Positions 1-5,542 of a DNA stretch of 9,220 bases are shown here, one piece after another. The first letter of the stretch is position 1. Each line of letters starts with the position of its first letter. The stretch lies in the NCBI GenBank assembly GCA_023484675.1, contig JAMDAP010000033.1, forward strand, positions 1 to 9,220, read 5' to 3'. Source of the stretch: Bacillota bacterium. GTDB lineage: Bacteria > Bacillota_E > Symbiobacteriia > JAMDAP01. The translations under genes were made by a program, and so were the position numbers. A model generated the notes under the pieces. The model did not search any database. It was not told the origin of the DNA and was given only the letters and a program-made list of their open reading frames with translations.

Positions 1-359
1 ACCACCACCAGAGGCTTGACCGCCTGCAGCGCGCCCTTCATGCGAGGCGAACCCTGATACATGGCAAAGAGGCGGTAGAGGGTGATGATGGCCAACGCCG
101 TCGGCAAGGCGACCGCCGCCAGGCCCACCGCGGCTCCAGCCAGCCCCGCCGTCTTGTAGCCCACATAGGCGGCCAGCTTGGTGGCCAGCGGCCCCGGCAA
201 CGCGTTGCCAATGGCCAGGGCTTCGGCAAACTCGCCGTCGGTCAGCCACTTGAAGTTGCTCACGACCTCCACCTTGATCAGCGAGATGGAGCCGGGGCCA
301 CCGCCATAACCGAAGATGCCCACACGGAAGAAGGCGACGAACAGTTGCCAGAGCTTCAC
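1..359 (-). CDS. chrA: CHR-family (chromate-type) ion transporter, N-terminal part; cut by the left window edge
   Basis: Reading the minus strand from the GTG at 359-357 gives 119 uninterrupted codons to the window edge. The protein starts VKLWQLFVAFFRVGIFGYGG. It has the glycine-rich G17-Y-G-G-G-P22 motif after the first helix and the N52-A-L-P-G-P57 motif, followed by LAAYVGY (62-68); these are typical of the N-terminal half of CHR transporters (ChrA and the paired short-chain Chr3N/Chr3C forms). Family members are inner-membrane proteins linked to chromate efflux, though the true substrate is often unproven. The GTG overlaps the stop of the upstream gntR gene in a 4-nt GTGA, with GAGGGG seven bases before the start, so translational coupling is likely. 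The C-terminal end is not visible, so I cannot tell a one-domain from a two-domain protein. The ion is inferred from family membership only. Confidence 0.85.
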   Translation of the reverse strand, partial: MKLWQLFVAFFRVGIFGYGGGPGSISLIKVEVVSNFKWLTDGEFAEALAIGNALPGPLATKLAAYVGYKTAGLAGAAVGLAAVALPTALAIITLYRLFAMYQGSPRMKGALQAVKPLVV

Positions 360-1051
360 GGATTGACCCCTCGCTTCTGAGAGTTGGTAAGAGCTTGCAG
401 GTAGGCGGCGCGCGAGTTTTCGATATGACGCCGGCTCAGGCGCTCCGCCAGGTAACCGTCCCGCTTGGCGATGGCCCGGACCAGATCACGGTGCTCCAGG
501 AAAGCCGCGTCCATGCGCCCCTTCTCCTGGTAGCCCAGGTGCACCACGAGGCGGGTCCAGTCCTGGAGCCCCCCGAGCAGATCGCGAAGCCGGGGACTGC
601 GGGCGCAGCGGTAGACGGCGTCGTGAAAGGCGAAGTGGGCCTGTTCCAGGCCCCGTGCGTCACCGGCCTCCCGAGCCCGGTCCAGGTCGGACAGGAGGCG
701 CTCCAGCTCCCCAATGTCGCTGCCGGTGGCGCGCTCGGCCGCCAGCCGGGTGGCCAGGCTCTCCAACGCCGAGCGGATGGAGATCACCTCGCCCAGGTCC
801 ACCCCGGTGGCGGAGGCGACTTCGTACCCGTAGCCGCCACTTCCCCGCGACCGCCTGCGGGCCGCCAGTCCGTGGCGCTCCAGGCGCATGACCGCGGTCC
901 GCAGGGACGTGCGGCTGACACCGAACTGTTTGGCCAACTGCCGTTCCACCAGATGCTCCCCCGGCCCGAATTGGCCGCTTAAAATGGCGTTCCTAAGTTT
1001 TTGGTATACCAAATCAGCGACTGACGAAGACGAACGGGACAGAGGAGGCAC
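356..1051 (-). CDS. GntR-family transcriptional regulator, FCD (FadR-type) subfamily
   Basis: A 231-residue DNA-binding regulator. Residues about 11-75 form the winged helix-turn-helix (LVYQKLRNAILSG, then LAKQFGVSRTSLRTAVMRLE). Residues about 88-218 form an all-helical FCD ligand-binding domain (VISIRSALESLATRLAA, then AHFAFHDAVYR, EHRDLVRAI and RRHIENS). FCD domains usually bind a metal through one Asp and three His. Here the His are H143, H187 and H209, and the expected Asp position is occupied by H139. The start is GTG at 1051-1049, preceded on the minus strand by GGAGGGG five bases upstream, which supports this start. The stop overlaps the chr start, so the two are probably one operon and the transporter is the likely target. 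A perfect 12-bp palindrome lies inside the gene over codons 14-17. The effector cannot be named. Confidence 0.92.
   Translation of the reverse strand: MPPLSRSSSSVADLVYQKLRNAILSGQFGPGEHLVERQLAKQFGVSRTSLRTAVMRLERHGLAARRRSRGSGGYGYEVASATGVDLGEVISIRSALESLATRLAAERATGSDIGELERLLSDLDRAREAGDARGLEQAHFAFHDAVYRCARSPRLRDLLGGLQDWTRLVVHLGYQEKGRMDAAFLEHRDLVRAIAKRDGYLAERLSRRHIENSRAAYLQALTNSQKRGVNP
1001..1012. promoter_or_regulatory. Candidate GntR/FCD operator inside the gntR coding region
   Basis: TTGGTATACCAA is a perfect 12-bp palindrome with the GGT-N2-ACC core seen in operators of several FCD-type GntR regulators (NanR, for example, recognises GGTATA repeats). It lies about 80 bases downstream of the predicted gntR transcription start and could act as a roadblock for autoregulation. 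The same bases encode L14-V-Y-Q17 of the conserved first helix, so the palindrome could be a by-product of coding. No second copy was noticed in the intergenic region. Confidence 0.35.
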
Positions 1052-1089
1052 GGGTACCCCTCCAAACCGGCAATAACTGAGACGACCAA

Positions 1090-1118
1090 AGGATACTTAA
1101 ACTCGTTAATTCGGTGAA
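1090..1118 (-). promoter_or_regulatory. Candidate gntR-chr promoter
   Basis: On the minus strand, TTCACC (1118-1113) and TATCCT (1095-1090) are separated by exactly 17 bp. Each matches the SigA consensus at four of six positions. The predicted transcript would start about 30 bases before the gntR GTG. The spacer holds TTAA-N5-TTAA, which could be an operator half-site pair. This rests on spacing and weak matches only. Confidence 0.35.
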
Positions 1119-1151
1119 GCACTGAAAAATCCTGCTGGCCTTTTCATGTTT

Positions 1152-1180
1152 TTGGGACCCGCCCTTCCCTGTGATATAAT
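1152..1180 (+). promoter_or_regulatory. uvrB promoter with extended -10
   Basis: TGATATAAT at 1172-1180 is a perfect TATAAT with the TGn extension. TTGGGA (1152-1157) stands 17 bp upstream and matches TTGACA at four of six positions. Transcription would start near 1187, giving a leader of about 55 bases to the proposed uvrB start. A small GC hairpin (CCGCC 1199-1203 with GGCGG 1212-1216) lies in that leader, 11 bases before the SD. I found no GAAC-N4-GTTC LexA/DinR box around this promoter. Confidence 0.75.
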
Positions 1181-1227
1181 TGGGCCAGTCCGCGCTTTCC
1201 GCCTGTTTTGCGGCGGCTTCGTTTGCT

Positions 1228-1235
1228 GGAGGTGA
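1228..1235 (+). promoter_or_regulatory. Ribosome binding site that decides the uvrB start
   Basis: GGAGGTGA is a near-perfect complement of the 16S rRNA 3' end. In the uvrB frame a TGA at 1233-1235 closes the frame upstream, and the only initiation-like codon before the conserved PEFKL segment is CTG at 1242-1244. That CTG is nine bases after GGAGG, within the normal range. The ATG at 1235-1237 overlaps the SD and is out of frame. Confidence 0.75.
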
Positions 1236-1241
1236 TGCGTC

Positions 1242-3224
1242 CTGCCCGAGTTCAAGTTAGCGGCACCGTTCCAACCGGCGGGCGATCAGCCCAAGGCCAT
1301 CGACGACCTCACACGGGCTATCCTGGACGGCAAGAAGGACCAGGTTCTCCTGGGCGTGACGGGCAGCGGCAAGACCTTTGTCATGGCCAACGTCATTCAG
1401 AAGGTGCAAAGGCCGGCTCTGGTCGTCGCCCACAACAAGATCCTCGCTGCCCAGCTGGCGGCGGAGTTTCGCGAGTTCTTCCCCGAGAACGCGGTGGAGT
1501 ACTTCGTCAGCTACTACGACTACTACCAGCCCGAGGCCTATATAGCGACCACCGACACCTACATCGAAAAAGATGCCCTGATCAATGACGAGATCGATAA
1601 GTTGCGCCACTCCGCCACCTCGGCCCTGTTCGAGCGGCGGGACGTGATCATTGTTGCTTCCGTCTCCTGCATCTACGGCCTGGGCTCCCCCGAGGATTAC
1701 CGCGATCTGTCGGTCTCCCTGCGGGTGGGGATGGAGAAGGACCGGGACGAGATCCTGCGCAGGCTGGTGGACATCCAGTACGAGCGCAACGACATCAACT
1801 TTACCCGCGACAAGTTCCGGGTGCGCGGCGACGTGCTGGAGATCTTCCCCGCCAGCTATACCGAGCGCGCCATCCGGGTGGAGTTCTTTGGCGACGAGAT
1901 CGAGCGCATCTCCGAGTTCGACGTCCTGACCGGCGAGGTGCTGGGCGAGCGCAATCACGTGCTGATCTTCCCCGCCAGCCATTATGTCACCACCGATGCC
2001 AAGATGGAGCGGGCCCTGGTCTCTATCGAGCAGGAGCTGGACGAGCGGCTGAAAGAACTGCGGGCGCGGGAGAAGCTGCTGGAGGCCCAGCGCCTGGAGC
2101 AGCGGACACGTTACGACCTGGAGATGATGCGGGAGGTCGGCCACTGCAGCGGCATCGAGAACTACAGCCGCCACCTTACCGGCCGCAAGCCCGGCGAACC
2201 GCCCTACACCCTGCTCGATTTCTTCCCGCAGGACTGGCTGCTGATCGTGGACGAGTCGCATCAGACCGTCCCCCAGATCGGCGCCATGTACAATGGCGAC
2301 ATGTCCCGCAAGTCGGCCCTGGTGGACTTCGGCTTCCGCCTGCCCTCGGCCAAGGACAACCGCCCCCTCAAGTTTGAGGAGTTCGAGGCCAAGTTGAATC
2401 AGGCCATCTTCGTGTCGGCGACGCCGGGGCCCTATGAGCTCAACCGCACCCGGGACGTGGTGGAGTTGATCGTCCGGCCCACCGGCCTGTTGGACCCGGA
2501 GGTCGAGGTGCGGCCCATCAAGGGGCAGATCGACGACCTGGTGGGGGAGATCCGGCAGCGGGTGGCCAAGTCCCAGCGGGTGCTGGTCACCACCCTGACC
2601 AAGAAGATGTCCGAGGACCTGACCGATTACCTCAAGGAGCTCGGCCTCAAGGTCCGCTACATGCACTCCGAGATCGACACCCTGGAGCGCATGCAGATCG
2701 TGCGCGACCTTCGCCTGGGTGTGTTTGACGTGCTGGTGGGCATCAACCTGTTACGCGAGGGCCTGGACCTGCCGGAGGTCACCCTGGTGGCCATCCTGGA
2801 TGCCGACAAGGAGGGTTTCCTGCGGGGCGAGCGCTCGCTGATCCAGACCATCGGCCGGGCCGCCCGCAACGTGGAGGGCAAGGTGATCATGTACGCCGAT
2901 ACCATCACCGATTCCATGAGGAAGGCCATTTCCGAGACCAACCGGCGCCGCCTGGTCCAGCGGAAGCACAACGAGGCCCATGGCATCACGCCGCGGACCA
3001 TCATCAAGCCGGTGCGGGACGTCATTGAGGCCACCAAGGCGGCCGAGAAGCCGGACACGTACCTGGCCACCTTCGACCTGGACAAAATCAAGCCGCGGGA
3101 AGTGCCCAATCTGGTCGAGCGCCTGAAGAAGGAAATGAAGGAGGCGGCCAAACAGCTCGAATTCGAGCGGGCCGCCGAGTTGCGCGATCTGATCATGGAA
3201 CTGGAAAAGAAGAGGTACGCCTGA
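1242..3224 (+). CDS. uvrB: UvrB, excinuclease ABC subunit B (apparent CTG start)
   Basis: UvrB is the cytosolic damage-verification ATPase of NER. UvrA loads it onto DNA, it inserts a beta-hairpin between the strands, and it recruits UvrC. From the CTG at 1242 the protein is 660 residues, the usual family length, and starts [20 protein letters not shown] as UvrB should. Visible motifs are Walker A GVTGSGKT (38-45), the aromatic hairpin segment [10 protein letters not shown] (91-100), Walker B/DEAD-like LLIVDESH (333-340), helicase motif [11 protein letters not shown] (535-543) and a C-terminal UVR motif (about 624-656, [13 protein letters not shown]) for contact with UvrC. The next initiation-type codon in frame, the GTG at 1356, would remove 38 residues and cut into Walker A, so it cannot give a working protein. 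The gene is intact. Its stop overlaps the next start by one base (TGATG). Confidence 0.98.
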   Translation: MPEFKLAAPFQPAGDQPKAIDDLTRAILDGKKDQVLLGVTGSGKTFVMANVIQKVQRPALVVAHNKILAAQLAAEFREFFPENAVEYFVSYYDYYQPEAYIATTDTYIEKDALINDEIDKLRHSATSALFERRDVIIVASVSCIYGLGSPEDYRDLSVSLRVGMEKDRDEILRRLVDIQYERNDINFTRDKFRVRGDVLEIFPASYTERAIRVEFFGDEIERISEFDVLTGEVLGERNHVLIFPASHYVTTDAKMERALVSIEQELDERLKELRAREKLLEAQRLEQRTRYDLEMMREVGHCSGIENYSRHLTGRKPGEPPYTLLDFFPQDWLLIVDESHQTVPQIGAMYNGDMSRKSALVDFGFRLPSAKDNRPLKFEEFEAKLNQAIFVSATPGPYELNRTRDVVELIVRPTGLLDPEVEVRPIKGQIDDLVGEIRQRVAKSQRVLVTTLTKKMSEDLTDYLKELGLKVRYMHSEIDTLERMQIVRDLRLGVFDVLVGINLLREGLDLPEVTLVAILDADKEGFLRGERSLIQTIGRAARNVEGKVIMYADTITDSMRKAISETNRRRLVQRKHNEAHGITPRTIIKPVRDVIEATKAAEKPDTYLATFDLDKIKPREVPNLVERLKKEMKEAAKQLEFERAAELRDLIMELEKKRYA

Positions 3225-3505
3225 TGTGGAAACCGGCGTTGTGGTGGACGGTAGCGGCCTGGGCCGAGCAGCGGAGCGGGCTGGACCTGTCTCCCGGCCT
3301 GCTGGCCTGGGCAGGAGCGGGCTACGTTGTCAAGGTCGTCGTGGTCTACGGAGCCTACCGCTATTGGAAGGCCCGGCGGGCGCGCCGGGCCGGCCCGGGT
3401 CGCTCGGGTGGAAGCCGCATCCTGGCGCGGTTCCGCGGAGACTCCATAAAACAGCGGCGAACCCTGGCCGCGGAAACCGCCGACGCTGCCAGGCGCCAGA
3501 AATAA
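3224..3505 (+). CDS. Small basic single-pass membrane protein of unknown function, coupled to uvrB
   Basis: A 93-residue ORF whose ATG shares its A with the uvrB stop (TGATG), with AGAGG about eight bases upstream inside uvrB, so translation is probably coupled to uvrB. I do not recognise a family. The N-terminus is tryptophan-rich ([16 protein letters not shown]). One hydrophobic stretch at about 24-47 (PGLLAWAGAGYVVKVVVVYG) carries a lysine (K37) and ends in aromatic YRYWK. The rest (49-93) is strongly basic and polar, with many Arg. By the positive-inside rule this tail would be cytosolic and could touch nucleic acid or a protein partner; that is inference. Codons in this frame end mostly in G or C, like the neighbouring genes. 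The overlapping frame from 3226 lacks this organised pattern and runs into the convergent Nudix gene. Confidence 0.7.
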   Translation: MWKPALWWTVAAWAEQRSGLDLSPGLLAWAGAGYVVKVVVVYGAYRYWKARRARRAGPGRSGGSRILARFRGDSIKQRRTLAAETADAARRQK

Positions 3506-3515
3506 GAGGGAGACA

Positions 3516-3543
3516 CCGGCAGTTGCCGGAAACTCACTGCCGG
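3516..3543. repeat. Inverted repeat between the convergent genes
   Basis: CCGGCAGT (3516-3523) and ACTGCCGG (3536-3543) are perfect inverted arms around a 12-base loop. The gap between the two convergent stop codons is only 28 bases, and the right arm overlaps the Nudix stop. An alternative shorter hairpin, CCGGC-AGTT-GCCGG, lies at 3516-3529. There is no T-run on either side, so a classical intrinsic terminator is not supported. It could still block or process the two opposing transcripts. Confidence 0.4.
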
Positions 3544-4109
3544 CCGAGGCGACGAATGATGCTCACCGCCGCGTCGGTCAGCAGGCAGCGGTAGCGGAAG
3601 AGGTCCTGGCCGCTGTGCCAGAGCACCTCGCGCACGGGACCCTGGAGTTCCTCCAGGGTCATGAATTTTGCCTCCCGGATCTCGGTATGGTCGTGCGGCT
3701 GCAAGGTGGCCGCAGTCGTGGACGCGGTGACCACGTGGCTGGTCCAGGCCAACCGGTTGTCTCCGCTGGTGAAGGCTGCCTCCACCCTCAGGATGTAGCG
3801 TTCCAGGGTGATGTCCAGACCGGTCTCTTCCCAGGCCTCGCGCCGGGTCCCGGCCTCGAAGTCCTCGCCGGGTGCGATGCCGCCGCTGGGGGCGCGGTAG
3901 GCGCCGGGTGGGAAGAAGGGCTTGGCGATGACCGCCACCCTGCCCTCCGGATCGGAGATGAAAAACGTCACGTCGTGGGCGCGGCCCGACTTCTGGCTGC
4001 CGCGGACCATGGCCAACTCCGCCGGTGAGATCTCCTGCTCCAGACGGAGCACCTCCGGCCGGCCGAACTGCTTTTCCACCTTCTTCAGCGCGTCGCGGCT
4101 GATGTACAC
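3534..4109 (-). CDS. Nudix hydrolase
   Basis: A 191-residue protein with a complete Nudix box (GX5EX7REUXEEXGU): G76, E82, then R90-E-A-W-E-E-T-G-L98. The glutamates of this box bind the Mg2+ that supports hydrolysis of a nucleoside diphosphate linked to another group. The N-terminal 40 residues (YISRDALKKVEKQFGRPEVL) precede the Nudix beta-strands (DVTFFISDPEGRVAVIAK, 46-63). An acidic and hydrophobic C-terminal region follows, with FMTLEELQGPVREVLW. Nothing here identifies the substrate: ADP-ribose, NADH, oxidised dNTPs and others are all possible. The start is GTG at 4109-4107, with GGAGG on the minus strand eight bases before it. The SD and start are part of a 16-bp tandem duplication. 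The gene points against both uvr neighbours, so it is transcribed separately from them. Confidence 0.92.
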   Translation of the reverse strand: MYISRDALKKVEKQFGRPEVLRLEQEISPAELAMVRGSQKSGRAHDVTFFISDPEGRVAVIAKPFFPPGAYRAPSGGIAPGEDFEAGTRREAWEETGLDITLERYILRVEAAFTSGDNRLAWTSHVVTASTTAATLQPHDHTEIREAKFMTLEELQGPVREVLWHSGQDLFRYRCLLTDAAVSIIRRLGRQ

Positions 4110-4138
4110 TCTACGCCTCCTCCACTCTACGCCTCCTC
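4107..4138 (-). repeat. Perfect 16-bp tandem duplication of the Nudix SD and start codon
   Basis: On the minus strand the unit GAGGAGGCGTAGAGTG occurs twice with no gap (4138-4123 and 4122-4107). Each copy carries a GGAGG SD and a GTG. Only the second GTG is in the Nudix frame. The first GTG (4125-4123) opens a mini-ORF of four codons, GTG GAG GAG GCG, closed by TAG at 4113-4111. One base separates that stop from the real start (TAG A GTG), a geometry suited to termination-reinitiation. Confidence 0.85.
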
Positions 4139-4167
4139 TGGACAGGCCGCGGGCATCGTGCTACTCT
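4139..4167 (+). promoter_or_regulatory. Candidate MFS gene promoter
   Basis: TGGACA at 4139-4144 matches the -35 consensus at five of six positions. Exactly 17 bp later is TACTCT (4162-4167), which matches the -10 at only three of six but is preceded by the extended TGn (4159-4160). Both lie in the divergent region shared with the Nudix gene. Spacing is good and the -10 is poor, so the promoter may depend on an activator or may be elsewhere. Confidence 0.35.
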
Positions 4168-4195
4168 ACGGTAGTAGTTCGTGCTACGAAGAGTA
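4156..4195. repeat. Cluster of short direct and inverted repeats (possible operator) between the Nudix and MFS genes
   Basis: TCGTGCTAC occurs twice as a direct repeat (4156-4164 and 4179-4187). The second copy lies within the dyad TTCGT-GCT-ACGAA (4178-4190). Between the copies, CTACT (4161-4165) pairs with AGTAG (4173-4177). TACTCT (4162-4167) and AGAGTA (4190-4195) form an outer inverted pair. The 8-mer ACTCTACG at 4163-4170 also appears at 4108-4115 and 4124-4131 in the Nudix start repeats. Such a cluster over a divergent promoter region is what a shared regulator site looks like, but no regulator gene is adjacent. Confidence 0.5.
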
Positions 4196-4225
4196 TCCAG
4201 AAATGCGGTCTTGTCTTTGGAAGTG

Positions 4226-5461
4226 GTGGCCCTGCAACAACACTGGCGCCGAAGCCTCGGGATTCTGTGGGTTGCTCTGTTCGTGGTGCAGGTCGGGTTC
4301 AGCCTGATCATGCCCTTCTTGTCCCTGTACGTGCAGGAAATGGGCGTCGTTTCGGCACACGCGGTGGAGCTTTGGTCAGGCGCCATCTTCTCCGCTAACT
4401 TTATCACAGCCGCAATCTTCTTGCCCATCTGGGGCGCGGTGGCGGACCGGGTGGGCCGCCGGGCGATGATGCTCCGTGCCGCCTTCGGCATGGGCCTCGT
4501 GGTGGGCTTCATGGGCCTCGCCACTCACCCCTGGCAGTTGGTCCTGCTGCGCCTGCTGCAGGGCACCACGGTGGGGCTGGTGCCGGCGGCCATCGCCTAC
4601 ATGGCCGGCATCACGCCGAAGGAGCATACCGGCTACGTTTTGGGCACGCTGCAGGCCGGCACCACGGCGGGCACGGTGATCGGACCGCTGGTGGGCGGCC
4701 TGCTGGCCACCTTCATCGGCCACCGGCCGATCTTTTTTTTGACGGGTCTGGCCTGCATCCTCGGCGGCGTGGTGATCCTGTTCTTCATCCCGGCCGATAA
4801 GGTCTCTGAGACCTCACGGCGGGAGCGCACCTCGGTCATTGCGGACCTGCGCCTGGTGGGCCGGAATCCTGCCCTGGTGGCGATGATGGTGGTGCTGATG
4901 CTGACCACCTTCTCGGCCATGAACGCCGAACCCATCATACCCCTCTACCTGCAGACTCTCGCCCTGCCGGCTGGGTACCTGTCGTTCCTCTCCGGGTTGG
5001 TCTTTTCCGCCACCGGCATTGCCGACATCCTTGCCTCGCCCTTCCTGGGCCGCCGCGGCGACCGTTACGGCTACAAGAAGGTGCTGCTCATCTCCCTGGC
5101 AGGGTCCGCCGTCATGTACACGGCCCAGGCTTTCGCCCTGACCTGGTGGCATGTCCTCATCCTGCGCTTCCTGCAGGGCATTTTCATGGGCGGCGCCCTG
5201 GCCGCCGGCAACGCCCTGATCTCCCTGTCCGTTCCCGCCACCTTCCAGGGCCGGGCCTTCGGCGTCTCCATGGCGGCGATGCAGATCGGCAACTTCCTGG
5301 GGCCGGTGACGGGCGGCGCAATCTCGGCCTGGCTCGGCTACCGGGCCGTGTTTCCCATCACCGGTCTGCTCCGGATGATCAACTTCGTCTGGGTGTACAT
5401 CGTCATCCACGAAGCGCCGGCGCCGCGGCGCCTGGGCGATGAGGCCGCGGCCGCCGATTGA
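4226..5461 (+). CDS. Major facilitator superfamily transporter, DHA1-type drug:H+ antiporter
   Basis: About 411 residues from GTG 4226, with the hydrophobic pattern of 12 membrane helices and a central loop near 190-210 (ADKVSETSRRERTS). MFS motif A lies between helices 2 and 3 (GAVADRVGRRAMM; D74, R75, G77, R78, R79) and is partly repeated as GRRGDRYGYKK at 275-285. The antiporter motif C, GX8GX3GPX2GG, is perfect in helix 5 (G140, G149, G153-P154, G157-G158) and echoed in helix 11 (GNFLGPVTGG). These features mark proton-driven efflux of small molecules at the cytoplasmic membrane; the substrate is unknown. The start is uncertain. GTG 4181 lies inside the repeat cluster without an SD, GTG 4226 has a badly spaced SD, and CTG 4232 sits eight bases after GGAAG. 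An out-of-frame ATG at 4203 has GAAGAG before it. The stop TGA overlaps the uvrA -35 box. Confidence 0.93.
   Translation: MALQQHWRRSLGILWVALFVVQVGFSLIMPFLSLYVQEMGVVSAHAVELWSGAIFSANFITAAIFLPIWGAVADRVGRRAMMLRAAFGMGLVVGFMGLATHPWQLVLLRLLQGTTVGLVPAAIAYMAGITPKEHTGYVLGTLQAGTTAGTVIGPLVGGLLATFIGHRPIFFLTGLACILGGVVILFFIPADKVSETSRRERTSVIADLRLVGRNPALVAMMVVLMLTTFSAMNAEPIIPLYLQTLALPAGYLSFLSGLVFSATGIADILASPFLGRRGDRYGYKKVLLISLAGSAVMYTAQAFALTWWHVLILRFLQGIFMGGALAAGNALISLSVPATFQGRAFGVSMAAMQIGNFLGPVTGGAISAWLGYRAVFPITGLLRMINFVWVYIVIHEAPAPRRLGDEAAAAD
4715..4740 (+). terminator. Intrinsic-terminator-like hairpin with T8 inside the MFS gene
   Basis: ATCGGCC (4715-4721), loop ACC, and GGCCGAT (4725-4731) form a perfect 7-bp stem. 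It is followed after one C by eight T (4733-4740), in the sense direction of the MFS gene and in the middle of its coding sequence (helix 6 region, TFIGHRPIFFL). Position and polarity match a Rho-independent terminator. It should act only when ribosomes do not cover it. The T8 run is also a possible slippage site. No activity can be shown from sequence alone. Confidence 0.5.
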
Positions 5462-5488
5462 CAAACGCCTGTTCGCTATGGGTATAAT
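5458..5488 (+). promoter_or_regulatory. uvrA promoter
   Basis: Perfect TTGACA (5458-5463) and perfect TATAAT (5483-5488), separated by 19 bp, two more than optimal. The -35 overlaps the TGA stop of the MFS gene. The transcript would begin near 5495, about 48 bases before the uvrA start. The spacer contains a LexA/DinR-like site, so the long spacer may suit a repressor-controlled promoter. Confidence 0.75.
5462..5475. promoter_or_regulatory. Candidate LexA/DinR (SOS) box in the uvrA promoter
   Basis: CAAACGCCTGTTCG matches the Gram-positive LexA consensus CGAAC-RNRY-GTTCG at 12 of 14 positions. The core is AAAC-N4-GTTC instead of GAAC-N4-GTTC, one core mismatch. It sits between the -35 and -10, where LexA binding would block RNA polymerase. 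uvrA is a classical SOS gene in both Bacillus and E. coli. The lexA gene itself is not in the window. Confidence 0.6.
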
Positions 5489-5542
5489 CTGGTTGGGGCG
5501 GAAGGCCCGGCGCGGCACACGGAATGGTGGAGGGCAGCAAGG

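Noticed and set aside
395..982. Open frame of 195 codons opposite gntR
   Set aside because: The minus-strand GntR/FCD protein is clear over the same bases; this frame has no family resemblance and no good SD.
1208..1588. ORF from TTG 1208 including ATG 1235 just at the uvrB SD
   Set aside because: It reads a different frame from the conserved UvrB sequence and ends inside uvrB; the shared bases after 1242 clearly code for UvrB.
1257..2666. Open frame of 469 codons opposite uvrB
   Set aside because: Shadow of uvrB codon bias; composition is rich in Leu, Gly, His and Gln without domain pattern, and uvrB is certain.
3516..3543. Intrinsic terminator between the convergent small gene and Nudix gene
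   Set aside because: The inverted repeat is real but neither strand has a T-run after the stem, so it was kept only as a repeat.
3226..3594. Alternative 122-codon frame over the small membrane protein
   Set aside because: It overlaps the convergent Nudix end and looks like low-complexity Arg/Gly/Pro sequence; the 3224 frame has a coupled start and a structured hydrophobic helix.
4203..4307. ATG 4203 with GAAGAG upstream as the start of the MFS gene
   Set aside because: It is out of frame with the transporter and stops after 34 codons; it would need a frameshift for which there is no evidence.
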